Shown: positions 26,927-35,204 of the stretch, one piece after another
How the letters are laid out: every line of letters begins with the position of its first letter
Numbering within the stretch: the stretch's first letter is position 1
Assembly (NCBI GenBank): GCA_039033415.1
Contig: JBCCCR010000046.1
Location: 1 to 35,286, forward strand
Direction: 5' to 3'
Length of the DNA: 35,286 nucleotides
DNA from: Pseudomonadota bacterium
Lineage (GTDB): Bacteria > Pseudomonadota > Gammaproteobacteria > Xanthomonadales > SZUA-38
The notes under the pieces: model-generated
Seen by the model: only the letters and a program-made list of their open reading frames with translations
Database searches by the model: none
Told to the model about the DNA's origin: nothing
Position numbers and translations under genes: made by a program

Positions 26927-27870
26927 GCCAACAACAAACAACGGCCGGCAGCGCACGGGTGAGCGAGCGCATGAGTCGACCAGGGGGGCTGCGGCGCCTC
27001 ACTTCTCTGCTGATCCTGGCAGCGCTCGCCGCCGTGGCGGCGAACCGGGCGGCCGCCGAAGACGTCGAGCACAAGATGTCGCTCGACGGTAACGGCATGG
27101 TGGTCATTAAGGTCGTTAAAGGAGAAGTGCGCGTCGAGGGCTGGGACCGCGAAGAGCTTCTGGTGCGAGGTGAGGTCGGCGAAGGCAGCGACCGGCTCCT
27201 GATGGAAGGCAACAGCCAGCGCCGCGAGATCGAAGTCAAGATCCCCCGCAACTCCCGTGGCGTCGAGGGCTCGGAGCTCGAGTTTTTTGTCCCCGCCGGC
27301 GCCAGCGTCGTGGTTGAGACGACGAGTGCCGACATTATTGCTGACGGGCTTGGCGGTGAGCTGGTTGAGCTGCGGGCCGTCAGCGGCGATATCGAGGCTG
27401 ATGCCGGCGGCGAGCGGCTGTTTGCGCATACGGTCAGCGGCGACGTGGAACTCGAGTCGGAGGCCCGCCGCGTGGACATCAATTCGGTCAGCGGCGATAT
27501 CGATGCCCGCCTCACCGGCGAGGAGGTTGATGCCAATACGGTCTCCGGTGAGCTGCTGTTGATCGCCCGGAGCCTCGACCGAGGACATTTCGAGAGCGTC
27601 TCGGGTGACATGGAGCTGGATGTGGCGCTCGCGGGCACCGGCGTTATCTCGGTGGCCAGCCTGAGTGGTGATGTTGATCTGATTTTGCCCGGAGACCTGT
27701 CAGCCACCTGCGAGGCAGAGAGCTTCAGCGGCTCTATCAAGAGCACCCGGGGGCAGGTGGAAAAGGCCAAATATGGGCCACACAAAACGCTGCGCTTTGT
27801 CTCCGGCGACGGATCGGGCCGAGTGCAAGTCGAAAGCTTCAGCGGCGACGTGCGGATCCGGGAACGGTAA
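26923..27870 (+). CDS. Exported DUF4097-type beta-repeat protein
   Basis: Protein of 315 residues with a signal peptide (hydrophobic core LLILAALAAVAANRA, cleavage after AAA near 46). The mature part is a solenoid of short strands marked by nine SGD-like turns (AVSGDI, TVSGDV, SVSGDI, TVSGEL, SVSGDM, SLSGDV, SFSGSI, FVSGDG, SFSGDV), the signature of the DUF4097/putative-adhesin family. Such proteins commonly follow ECF sigma genes, and their function is unknown. AGGGAG lies seven bases before the ATG, which overlaps the upstream stop as ATGA. The three genes form one regulatory operon, presumably responding to envelope conditions. The 3' end overlaps the convergent NRDE gene by 32 bases. Confidence 0.88.
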   Translation: MSQQQTTAGSARVSERMSRPGGLRRLTSLLILAALAAVAANRAAAEDVEHKMSLDGNGMVVIKVVKGEVRVEGWDREELLVRGEVGEGSDRLLMEGNSQRREIEVKIPRNSRGVEGSELEFFVPAGASVVVETTSADIIADGLGGELVELRAVSGDIEADAGGERLFAHTVSGDVELESEARRVDINSVSGDIDARLTGEEVDANTVSGELLLIARSLDRGHFESVSGDMELDVALAGTGVISVASLSGDVDLILPGDLSATCEAESFSGSIKSTRGQVEKAKYGPHKTLRFVSGDGSGRVQVESFSGDVRIRER

Positions 27871-28609
27871 ACCGCTCCGCCACACGGCCCGTTTCCTGGC
27901 CGGCAGCGTCATAGCTGACCTCCGTCACACGGGTTTCGTCCGGCACGAGACTCACCACGGTGCTGCAGCGCGTCCCGTATTCCGGTGAACAGATAAACAT
28001 TGGCGCCAGGCGCTCCTCGAGCGCCCGGCCGACGCCGGTTTCTGGCAGCTCCCCGTCTGGCACCTCCCGTGCCGCGAGCGCCGCAATCAACTTTTCGGTT
28101 TCCGTTGTGTGCTCCAGCACGTTGCTGATCGCCCGAACCTTAGGCCAGGGCGTATCCAGCGAGGCGTTGCTCAAGGCGTGCACGCCGCCAACGACGGAGC
28201 TCGCCAGTCCGCTCTTTGGCTGATTGCTCGACCACCAGAGCGCTTCCCCGTCCCAGACCAGCAGGTTGAACGGCCCGTAGTCCGCCCCCGCCTGCGTCAT
28301 GGACCGACTGAAGGCCTCGGCACTGGTGTCGGAGGTGAGGAACGATACCGGCAGCTCGCCGCGGGACCGGCTGCCCCGGGCGGCGCCGGGGATCCTCACG
28401 TTGGTCACCGCCGCGAATCGTCCCGATCGAGAAACCCCCAGCCATGTGCCGCCGGCGCTGAGGTCTCGCCCCGCGTAAATCTCCGGCTGGCTGTCCCACC
28501 AGTGCGCCGGCTGTGCGGCGCGCTGATGAAACTCATCTCGATTGGCGGCGATCAAGACGCGCGGCTCGCCGGCTGCGGAACGGTGCAGCGAAATCCCGAT
28601 CAAACACAT
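27839..28609 (-). CDS. NRDE-family (TANGO2-like) protein
   Basis: Cytoplasmic protein of 256 residues named for its Asn-Arg-Asp-Glu motif, seen at ANRDEFHQR near residues 22-30. It opens with MCLIGI, placing a cysteine directly after the start methionine as in N-terminal nucleophile hydrolases. AGGTWLGVSRSGRFAAVTN and the late CSTVV segment are also typical. Human TANGO2 belongs to the same family; roles in haem or acyl-CoA handling have been proposed, but the reaction is not settled. Its start is only 27 bases from that of the divergent CRTAC1-like gene. Confidence 0.92.
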   Translation of the reverse strand: MCLIGISLHRSAAGEPRVLIAANRDEFHQRAAQPAHWWDSQPEIYAGRDLSAGGTWLGVSRSGRFAAVTNVRIPGAARGSRSRGELPVSFLTSDTSAEAFSRSMTQAGADYGPFNLLVWDGEALWWSSNQPKSGLASSVVGGVHALSNASLDTPWPKVRAISNVLEHTTETEKLIAALAAREVPDGELPETGVGRALEERLAPMFICSPEYGTRCSTVVSLVPDETRVTEVSYDAAGQETGRVAERFTVPGSARRR

Positions 28610-28636
28610 GTCTCAACCGGTATCATAGGGATCATG

Positions 28637-30301
28637 ATGAACTCCATTTTGCTGGCCGCAACGCTGCTGGCAGCCGACCCGTTGTTCGAGGACCGAAGCC
28701 AGGCTACCGGCCTGAACTTCACCCATTTTAACGGCATGATCGGTGAACACTTCTTTCCCGAGATGATGGGCGCCGGTGTCGGCCTGCTCGACTATGACCG
28801 GGATGGTGACCTCGACCTCTATCTGGTTCAGGGCAGCCTGTTGAGCGAGTCACACAAGCTCAGTCAGGCGCTGATCCAGCCGGTCAGCCCCCTGACGGAT
28901 CGCCTTTTTCGCAACGACAGCGATAGCGGGCGGCTGCGTTTCATGGACGTGACGGAGCAAAGCGGAATTACTGCGCCCGGTTACGGCATGGGCGTGAGCG
29001 TCGGGGACGTGAACAACGACGGCTGGCCAGACCTTTATATCAGCAACTTCGGCCAAAACCAGCTGTGGGTAAACCAGCGCAACGGCACTTTCCAGGAGGT
29101 TAGCGAAACGGCGGGCGCCGGTGATGATCGCTGGTCGATTACCGCGGTGTTTTTTGACTACGACCAGGACGGTTGGCAGGACCTCTACGTGGTGAACTAC
29201 GTAGACTACAAGCTGGCGAGCGCCAAGACCTGCCTGTCGTACAACGATGCGCCGGACTATTGCTCGCCCCAGTCGTACCGCCCCACGGCGGATCGGCTCC
29301 TGCATAACGAAGGCGGCGGGCGCTTTCAGGAGGCCACCAGCCGCGCGGGCCTGGGCCGCGCCGAAGGGCCGGGCCTCGGTGCGGTTACCGGTGATTTCAA
29401 TGCCGACGGCCGGCCTGATCTTTATGTCGCCAACGACGGTGCTTCGAATTTTCTCTGGATGAACCAGGGCGGCGGGCGCTTTAGCGATGAGGCGCTGCTG
29501 GCGGGTGTGGCGGTCAATATGTCGGGAATGCCGGAGGCGAGCATGGGCGTGGACGCCAACGACTTCGACGGTGACGGAGACCTTGATCTATTTATGACCC
29601 ATCTGGATCGACAAACCAACACGCTTTACGTCAACGATGGCGAAGGGTGGTTTATGGATCAGACCCTCGGCAGCGTGCTGGGCGCCAGCAGCTTTGCCTT
29701 TACGGGCTTTGGCACCGGCTGGTTCGACCTCGACAATGACGGCTGGCTGGACCTGATCAGCGCCAACGGCGCTGTCGTGAAAATCGCCGAGCAGGTCGCG
29801 GCCGGCGAGACGCTGCCGCTGCTTCAGCGCAATCAGCTTTGGCGAAACCTGGGGGATGGGAGCTACGAGGACATCAGCGCCAAGGCTGGCCAGGCGTTTG
29901 AGCGGAAGCGCGTCAGCCGAGGCGCAGCGTTTGGCGATCTGGACAACGACGGCGATCTGGACGTGCTGATCACGAACAATGCTGGTCCCGTTGAGCTGCT
30001 GGTCAACACCGCCGCGGCGGGCAATGGCTGGCTGGGCCTTGCCGTGACCGACAGCCAGGGCGGGCCGGCGATCGGCGTGCAGGCGACCCTGCGCCTGGGC
30101 GACCGTCAGCTCGTTCGTCGCTCTCGCACCGACGGCAGCTACCTGTCGGCCCATGACCCCAGGATCCTGTTTGGTCTCGGGGAGCTGGCCAGCGACGCAG
30201 GCACGTTAGAGGTCGAGCTGCGCTGGCCCGACGGCGAAGTCACTCGCCACGCTGGGCTTGAGCCCGGTCGCTACCACGTGATCGTCCAGCCGACCGGATG
30301 A
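28637..30301 (+). CDS. CRTAC1-like FG-GAP/VCBS repeat protein with ASPIC-UnbV domain
   Basis: Protein of 554 residues built from at least seven FG-GAP/VCBS repeats, each with a calcium-type DxDxDG loop (DYDRDGDLD, DVNNDGWPD, DYDQDGWQD, DFNADGRPD, DFDGDGDLD, DLDNDGWLD, DLDNDGDLD), giving a beta-propeller. A C-terminal ASPIC/UnbV domain follows from about residue 460 (GWLGLAVTD, GVQATLRLG, DPRILFGLG). The first 14 residues are hydrophobic and may be a signal peptide, but lack the usual basic start. ATG 28637 is favoured over 28634 by distance from AGGG. The gene overlaps the TPR gene as ATGA, a recurrent pairing. Probably extracytoplasmic; ligand unknown. Confidence 0.92.
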   Translation: MNSILLAATLLAADPLFEDRSQATGLNFTHFNGMIGEHFFPEMMGAGVGLLDYDRDGDLDLYLVQGSLLSESHKLSQALIQPVSPLTDRLFRNDSDSGRLRFMDVTEQSGITAPGYGMGVSVGDVNNDGWPDLYISNFGQNQLWVNQRNGTFQEVSETAGAGDDRWSITAVFFDYDQDGWQDLYVVNYVDYKLASAKTCLSYNDAPDYCSPQSYRPTADRLLHNEGGGRFQEATSRAGLGRAEGPGLGAVTGDFNADGRPDLYVANDGASNFLWMNQGGGRFSDEALLAGVAVNMSGMPEASMGVDANDFDGDGDLDLFMTHLDRQTNTLYVNDGEGWFMDQTLGSVLGASSFAFTGFGTGWFDLDNDGWLDLISANGAVVKIAEQVAAGETLPLLQRNQLWRNLGDGSYEDISAKAGQAFERKRVSRGAAFGDLDNDGDLDVLITNNAGPVELLVNTAAAGNGWLGLAVTDSQGGPAIGVQATLRLGDRQLVRRSRTDGSYLSAHDPRILFGLGELASDAGTLEVELRWPDGEVTRHAGLEPGRYHVIVQPTG

Positions 30302-31845
30302 CCTGGGCCGTGCTGGTGCGGGGGATACCACACTCGCTGCTGCTCATGGTGATGCTGGTGCCGGTGGCAGGGGCGCAGCAGCCGGCGGATCCGTTGGTCG
30401 AGCTGATCGCCCAGCAGGCCGCCGCGCCGCGCGATCCCGGTGCCGCAGGCCGACTCGGTATGTACTACCACGCGCATGAGCAGTACGCCGAGGCGTTGCC
30501 TTGGTACGAGCACGCTCATGCGTTGGCCCCCAAGCGCTGGCGCTGGCCATACCTTGCCGGACTCTCGCTCATGGAGGCAGCTCGCCCCGAGGACGCGTTG
30601 GCGCTGCTGGCGGATGCTTTAGCGCTAGCGCCCGAGCAGGAGGCGGTTGCCGTTCTCAACGCTCAGGTGCTGCTCAGTCTGGGGCTGCTGGAGGCGGCGG
30701 ACGAGATGCTGGCCCAAGCGATGGTGCAGCACAACAATTCGGCCGCGCTGCTCGCCGAGGAGGGGCTGCTGCGGCTGGCGCAGGGGCGCTATGGTGATTC
30801 AGCGAGCCTGCTGCGCCGCGCGCTCGCGCTGCAGCCGGACGCCAGCCGTCTGCGGCATCCGCTGGCCAGCGCGCTTCGCGGGAGTGGCGATCGTGAGGGC
30901 GCGCGCGAAGCGCTGGCCGCCGCTGGCAAACAGTCCCCGCGGTTTGACGACCCCGCGGGGGACGAGATGCGAAGCCTGTCCCAGAGCTACGCGTTTTATA
31001 TGAGTCAGGGGCTGCTGGCCGCAGCCAACGGCGACCTGCCCGCCGCTCGTGAGCTGCTCGAACGGGCGCTCGCCGCCAGCCCGGACAACCCGACGGTGGG
31101 GGTGAATTATGCGCGGGTGCTCGAAAGCGGCGGCGATGTGGCGGGTGCCCGGGCAGCGCTCCAGCGTGTGCTTCAGGCAAATCCCGGCCATGCGCCAGCC
31201 TGGCGAAATCTCGGGGTGCTGGCGGAGCTGCAGGCGCAGGACGCCCAGGCGCTCGAGAGCTACCGGAAGGCGGTCGGGCTGGACCCTGAAGACTTTCGTT
31301 CGCGTTTGCTGGCGGGATCCGCGGCGCTGCGGCTCCGGCAGATGTCCCAGGCGGCGGAGCAGTTCGCCGCGGCATCCCGGCTGAAGCCCGAGCGCGACGA
31401 GCTGCTGATGAGCCAGGCGGTCGCCCAGTGGGCGGTCAGTTGTCCGAACGCCATCGATACCGCCCTGCAGCTGGTGCAGCGTCGGCCGGAAGATCCCGCG
31501 GCGCTGCTGCTTTACATCCGGCTGACCAGCACCTGCGCCGAGGCGCCACCGCACGCCCGCGCCAACGCCCTCAACGCTGCCCGGAATCTGAGCCAGCTCT
31601 ACCCGGGGCCGGTGCTCAGGATCAGCCTGGCGATGGCGGAAGCCGCCAGCGGCGCCTTCGAGCAGGCCGCCGTACTCCATGAGTCGGCCGCCCAGGACCT
31701 TGCCCCGGAGCTGACCGCTGACCAGCAAAAGTCCCTGGCTGCACTGCTCGATCGCTATCGGGCGGGGCAGGGCTCTGACCAGCCGTTTTTGCTGAATGAA
31801 CAGGTCCTCAATCCGCCTCGATTGACCCCCGCTGACCGCCGCTGA
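30298..31845 (+). CDS. Exported tetratricopeptide-repeat protein
   Basis: Protein of 515 residues with a signal peptide (LLLMVMLVPVAGA, cleaved before QQPAD near 27). The rest is a run of about ten degenerate TPR units, for example HEQYAEALPWYEHAHALAP, LLEAADEMLAQAMV, GRYGDSASLLRRALALQP, GDLPAARELLERALAASP, GDVAGARAALQRVLQANP and DAQALESYRKAVGLDP. TPR superhelices bind partner proteins, and the coupled CRTAC1-like propeller is the obvious candidate partner. It starts inside the stop of that gene. A hairpin 115 bases downstream probably ends the transcript. Confidence 0.9.
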   Translation: MTWAVLVRGIPHSLLLMVMLVPVAGAQQPADPLVELIAQQAAAPRDPGAAGRLGMYYHAHEQYAEALPWYEHAHALAPKRWRWPYLAGLSLMEAARPEDALALLADALALAPEQEAVAVLNAQVLLSLGLLEAADEMLAQAMVQHNNSAALLAEEGLLRLAQGRYGDSASLLRRALALQPDASRLRHPLASALRGSGDREGAREALAAAGKQSPRFDDPAGDEMRSLSQSYAFYMSQGLLAAANGDLPAARELLERALAASPDNPTVGVNYARVLESGGDVAGARAALQRVLQANPGHAPAWRNLGVLAELQAQDAQALESYRKAVGLDPEDFRSRLLAGSAALRLRQMSQAAEQFAAASRLKPERDELLMSQAVAQWAVSCPNAIDTALQLVQRRPEDPAALLLYIRLTSTCAEAPPHARANALNAARNLSQLYPGPVLRISLAMAEAASGAFEQAAVLHESAAQDLAPELTADQQKSLAALLDRYRAGQGSDQPFLLNEQVLNPPRLTPADRR

Positions 31846-31960
31846 TCAAGAATTACCGCAATAGCTGCAACATCCCGGTGCACAGGGCAACAAACTTCGG
31901 TTTGATTATTGAGCTGCGCCAACAGCCCAAAAGTCACGGTTTAACAACGTTTTAACATGG

Positions 31961-31985
31961 AAAAACCGCATTGCTCTGCGGTTTT
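31961..31985 (+). terminator. Hairpin terminator after the TPR gene
   Basis: AAAACCGCA (31962-31970) pairs perfectly with TGCGGTTTT (31977-31985) across a 6-base loop, and flanking GG/CC can extend the stem past a bulge. The four T lie inside the stem and are followed by C, so efficiency on the plus strand is uncertain. The A-rich left arm also makes it a possible bidirectional signal. Confidence 0.55.
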
Positions 31986-32015
31986 CCCCCTATTTTGGTC
32001 TACGAAAAGCAGGGT

Positions 32016-32043
32016 TTTACTCTGTTGCGCTAAGTGCTACCAT
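32016..32043 (+). promoter_or_regulatory. Possible promoter of the TonB receptor
   Basis: TTTACT (32016-32021), 16 bases, then TACCAT (32038-32043), each four of six to consensus. Initiation near 32050 would begin the message just at the first leader hairpin, which is consistent but not proof. Confidence 0.35.
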
Positions 32044-32049
32044 CGGCCA

Positions 32050-32136
32050 TCGCCGACACAGGCGACTATGACCTATGTCCTAGGTGCATACCTGGGACGT
32101 AGCCCCGAAAAACTGTTTTCGAGTGCCAATCGAAAA
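32050..32136 (+). promoter_or_regulatory. Structured 5' leader with alternative hairpins
   Basis: Three elements follow in order. TCGCC/GGCGA forms a short stem (32050-32065). The arms 32073-32085 and 32090-32102 form a 13-bp stem with a GCAT loop, complete if two G-U pairs are allowed. Then TTTTCG (32116-32121) can pair either with CGAAAA at 32106-32111, or, as TTTTCGA (32116-32122), with TCGAAAA at 32130-32136. The two pairings exclude each other, and the second lies three bases before GGGAGAG. This is the layout of a translational switch or a protein-bound leader. It does not resemble a cobalamin riboswitch. Confidence 0.45.
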
Positions 32137-32155
32137 GCTGGGAGAGTCTCAACCT

Positions 32156-35038
32156 ATGAGTAACAGACGCAATCCTTTATCCAGTGCCGTGCGTTATGCC
32201 CTGATGGGCAGCGTGGCCACCGGGATGGCTGTCGGACTGACCGGAACTGCGCTTGCGCAGGACCAGGATCAGGACGAGGATGCAGCAGTCCTTGATCGCG
32301 TAGAAATTACCGGTTCGCGAATTAAGCGCGCCGACATTGAAAGCGCATCCCCGGTCTTCGTCATTCAGCGTGAAGAAATCGAGCGTTCCGGACTGACCTC
32401 CATCGGTGACCTGCTTCAGGACCTGCCGATTGCCGGCGCCGCTTTGAACACGCAGTTCAACAACGGCGGTAACGGTGAAACCCGTCTCGACCTGCGGAAC
32501 CTCGGTTCCAACCGACTGCTGGTTCTGTTGAACGGTCGTCGCTTCGTCTCCAACCTGGGCGGTATTGTTGACCTCAACAACTTCCCGGTTGCCGTTGTTA
32601 AGCGAATCGAAGTTCTGAAAGACGGCGCATCAGCCATCTATGGTTCTGACGCTATCTCCGGCGTGGTGAACATCATCACCCGCGACGACTTCGAAGGCCT
32701 GCAGGCAAACGCCTACATCGGTCAGTACGAGTCAGAGAACGACGGCGAGATCCAGGCCTACGACTTCTCTGTCGGTACCACCTCGGACCGTGGTTCTATC
32801 TTCTTCAACGCGTCTTACGTGAAAGCTGGCGCTGTCTTTGCCGGCGACCGGACCATCTCCGCTGAGCCGCAGTTTGGCACCGGCAACGCGTTTGGTTCTT
32901 CCGGTACCCCGCAGGGTCGTATCGGTGCTGGCGTGCTGGGCGGCTTTGGCCTGGTGACCGATCCGGGCACCAACGTCACCGGCCCGGGTGGCCTCGGCGC
33001 GGCGGCCTTCCGCCCCGGCGATTTCTCCTTTGGTTCTCCGGGTTCTGGTGCAGACCGCTTCAACTTTGCGCCGCAGAACTACCTGCTGACCCCGCAAACG
33101 CGGACCAACGTCTATACCCAAGGTACCTACGACGTCACCGACGACATTCGGATGCGCGTAGAGGCGACCTTCAACCGTCGTCAGTCTGACCAGCTGCTGG
33201 CGCCGACGCCCCTGTTCCTGGGTCTGTTCGGCAACAACCTGGCGGCCAACGTGGGTGTTGCTGCTGACAACGCGTTCAACGTGTTCGGCGTCGAACTGCC
33301 GGCTTCCAGCTTCCTGCTGGGACGTCGTCTGATCGAGGCAGGTCCACGGCGTTTCTTCCAGGACAACGACAGCTTCCGCTTCGGATTCGGTCTGGAAGGC
33401 AGCTTCGAAGCTTTCGATCGTTACTTCGACTGGGACGTCAACTACGTTTATGGCGATATCGACCAATCGGACATCAACCAGGGTCGGGTCAACGTCCAGC
33501 GCGTGCAGACTGCTCTGTCGGGTGCACCGTGCCGTAACGACGTCAACGGCGACGGCTGTGTGGAGCTCAACATCTTCGGCGGCCAGGGCCCCGACGGTCT
33601 GGGCACCATTACGCCGGCGATGCTGAACTACATTCTCTATACCGAGAACGAGTCAGCCGGTAACCAGCTGCTCGACTACACCGCGAACCTGACCGGTGAG
33701 CTGTTCGAGATGCCGGCTGGCCCGCTGGGCTTCGCTGTCGGTTACGAGCACCGGGAAGAGGAAGGTTTCGACTCTCCGGACGCCCTGGTCTCTGCCGGTA
33801 TTACCTCTGGTAACGCCCGTCAGCCGACCTCCGGCAGCTTCAGCGTCGACGAGTTCTACCTGGAACTGGCGATCCCGCTGCTGTCTGGCGTCACCGGCGC
33901 TGAGCGTCTGGACCTGTCGCTGGCCACCCGCTGGTCTGACTACGACACCTTCGGCGACACGATCAACTCCAAGATTGGTATTGAGTGGCAGCCCATCGAC
34001 GACCTGCTGTTGCGGGCTACCTTCTCTGAAGGTTTCCGTGCGCCGCAGATCAGTGAGCTGTTTGCCGGTCAAGGCGACTCGTTCCCGACCATCAGTGACC
34101 CGTGTAACTCGGTTGATACCGACGGTGACGGCGTCTTCGATACCGTTCCGGCGCTGCCGGGCTGTGCTGGCGTACCCAACGGGTACATCCAGGCTAACCC
34201 GCAGATTCGGATCACCACCGGTTCAAACCCGAATCTGGATCCGGAGACCTCCGAGTCCACGACGTTCGGCTTCGTATACAGCCCGAGCTGGGCCGACGGA
34301 CTGGACATCACGGTCGACTACTACAAGATCGAGCTGGAAAACACGATCTCGACCACGGGTGCGGTGACGATTCTCCAGACCTGTGCCAACACCGGGACGA
34401 TCCTGTGTGATCTCATCCAGAGAAACCCGCAGGGCATCGTGACCGACCTTCTGAACGCCAACACCAACCTTGGCGGTACCGAGGTCGAAGGTGTGGACTT
34501 CCTGGTCAGCTATGCGTTTCCTGAGACCGACTGGGGTTTCTTCCGGGTGGTCATGGATGCGGCTTATCAGGGCACCAACGAAAACACGGTGCTGGCCAAC
34601 GACGGTTCTGGTGACTTTGTTAACCAGAACCTCCTGGGCTTCAACATCGGTGACGGTGCGTTCGCTCGCTGGAAGTCAAACATCGATGCGAACTGGAGCT
34701 ACGGTGACTGGGAAGCCACCTGGGGTATCCAGTACATTCACGGTTCAGAAGAAGCGTGTGATCCTCAAGACTGGGGTGCCTTCGGATTCTGTAACGCTGG
34801 CGGCGACGCTGACGGTGACGGATTCCAGGACAACCGGCGTATCGGTGGTACGGCATACCACGACATGCAGGTTTCTTACTTCCTCAGCGAGTATGACACC
34901 CGTCTGACCTTCGGCATCAACAACGTTTTCGACAAGAATCCTCCTCTGTCGGTGACGGCGTTTGCCAACAGCTTCAACGTCGCGGACTACCGGACCCCCG
35001 GTGTGTTCCCCTACGTGCGGATGACGGTCGACTTCTAG
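32156..35038 (+). CDS. TonB-dependent outer-membrane receptor
   Basis: Energy-coupled outer-membrane transporter of 960 residues. A long signal peptide ends near residue 34 (TALAQ), a TonB-box-like segment VEITGSRI follows near 48-55, the plug domain runs to about 180 (LRNLGSNRLLVLLNGRRFV, IYGSDAISGVVNIITR) and a barrel follows, ending in the outer-membrane C-terminal signature VRMTVDF. Three presumed outer loops carry acidic DxDGDG-type motifs next to cysteine pairs (C459/C468, C650/C670, C868/C879). Codons are visibly more biased (GGT, CGT, TCT, CTG) than in neighbours, implying high expression. GGGAGAG precedes the ATG at 32156. Substrate is unknown; it may serve the upstream exported proteins or be independent. 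Confidence 0.95.
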   Translation: MSNRRNPLSSAVRYALMGSVATGMAVGLTGTALAQDQDQDEDAAVLDRVEITGSRIKRADIESASPVFVIQREEIERSGLTSIGDLLQDLPIAGAALNTQFNNGGNGETRLDLRNLGSNRLLVLLNGRRFVSNLGGIVDLNNFPVAVVKRIEVLKDGASAIYGSDAISGVVNIITRDDFEGLQANAYIGQYESENDGEIQAYDFSVGTTSDRGSIFFNASYVKAGAVFAGDRTISAEPQFGTGNAFGSSGTPQGRIGAGVLGGFGLVTDPGTNVTGPGGLGAAAFRPGDFSFGSPGSGADRFNFAPQNYLLTPQTRTNVYTQGTYDVTDDIRMRVEATFNRRQSDQLLAPTPLFLGLFGNNLAANVGVAADNAFNVFGVELPASSFLLGRRLIEAGPRRFFQDNDSFRFGFGLEGSFEAFDRYFDWDVNYVYGDIDQSDINQGRVNVQRVQTALSGAPCRNDVNGDGCVELNIFGGQGPDGLGTITPAMLNYILYTENESAGNQLLDYTANLTGELFEMPAGPLGFAVGYEHREEEGFDSPDALVSAGITSGNARQPTSGSFSVDEFYLELAIPLLSGVTGAERLDLSLATRWSDYDTFGDTINSKIGIEWQPIDDLLLRATFSEGFRAPQISELFAGQGDSFPTISDPCNSVDTDGDGVFDTVPALPGCAGVPNGYIQANPQIRITTGSNPNLDPETSESTTFGFVYSPSWADGLDITVDYYKIELENTISTTGAVTILQTCANTGTILCDLIQRNPQGIVTDLLNANTNLGGTEVEGVDFLVSYAFPETDWGFFRVVMDAAYQGTNENTVLANDGSGDFVNQNLLGFNIGDGAFARWKSNIDANWSYGDWEATWGIQYIHGSEEACDPQDWGAFGFCNAGGDADGDGFQDNRRIGGTAYHDMQVSYFLSEYDTRLTFGINNVFDKNPPLSVTAFANSFNVADYRTPGVFPYVRMTVDF

Positions 35039-35063
35039 ATCGACCCGAAAACGTAAGCACAAG

Positions 35064-35094
35064 AAAAACCCGCGGTTCGCCGCGGGTTTTTTTT
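35064..35094 (+). terminator. Strong intrinsic terminator of the TonB receptor
   Basis: CCCGCGG (35069-35075) and CCGCGGG (35080-35086) form a 7-bp stem capped by a TTCG tetraloop, followed by eight T (35087-35094). Five upstream A (35064-35068) can pair with the T-run, so it may also work on the opposite strand. Confidence 0.92.
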
Positions 35095-35105
35095 GCCTTA
35101 GTTTT

Positions 35106-35204
35106 GGGGTCAGAGCAAAGGGGATACGTGGGGTTGGCCGCGACCTACGGGTGTCGCTATATCGGGGTCATATATCGGGGTCAGAGCATGTTGGGGTGAG
35201 AGTA
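35106..35204 (+). repeat. Dispersed GGGGTCAGAGCA repeats
   Basis: GGGGTCAGAGCA occurs at 35106-35117 and 35177-35188, with a variant GGGGTGAGAGTA at 35193-35204 and the shorter GGGGTCA at 35164-35170. No gene is present in 35095-35286. Similar GGGGTCAGAGTA-like words are common near REP-associated transposases in gammaproteobacteria, from memory, so a mobile or REP-like element may begin past the window end. Confidence 0.55.
35158..35183 (+). repeat. Perfect 13-bp tandem duplication
   Basis: TATATCGGGGTCA is repeated exactly at 35158-35170 and 35171-35183. It lies inside the GGGGTCA repeat field and looks like a recent slippage or insertion-deletion footprint. Confidence 0.8.

Larger units (their letters stand above)
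31846..32155. other. Intergenic region and leader of the TonB receptor
   Basis: This 310-base stretch has no gene. In order it holds a weak UUCG hairpin (CAAAC/GTTTG, 31891-31904) followed by an AT-rich run, a terminator-like hairpin (31961-31985), a weak promoter (32016-32043), and a strongly structured leader of about 105 bases (32050-32136) immediately before the ribosome-binding site GGGAGAG (32140-32146). Confidence 0.7.

Noticed and set aside
32050-32146. Cobalamin riboswitch ahead of the TonB receptor
   Set aside because: No B12-box-like sequence is visible and the leader of about 105 bases is too short for that class.
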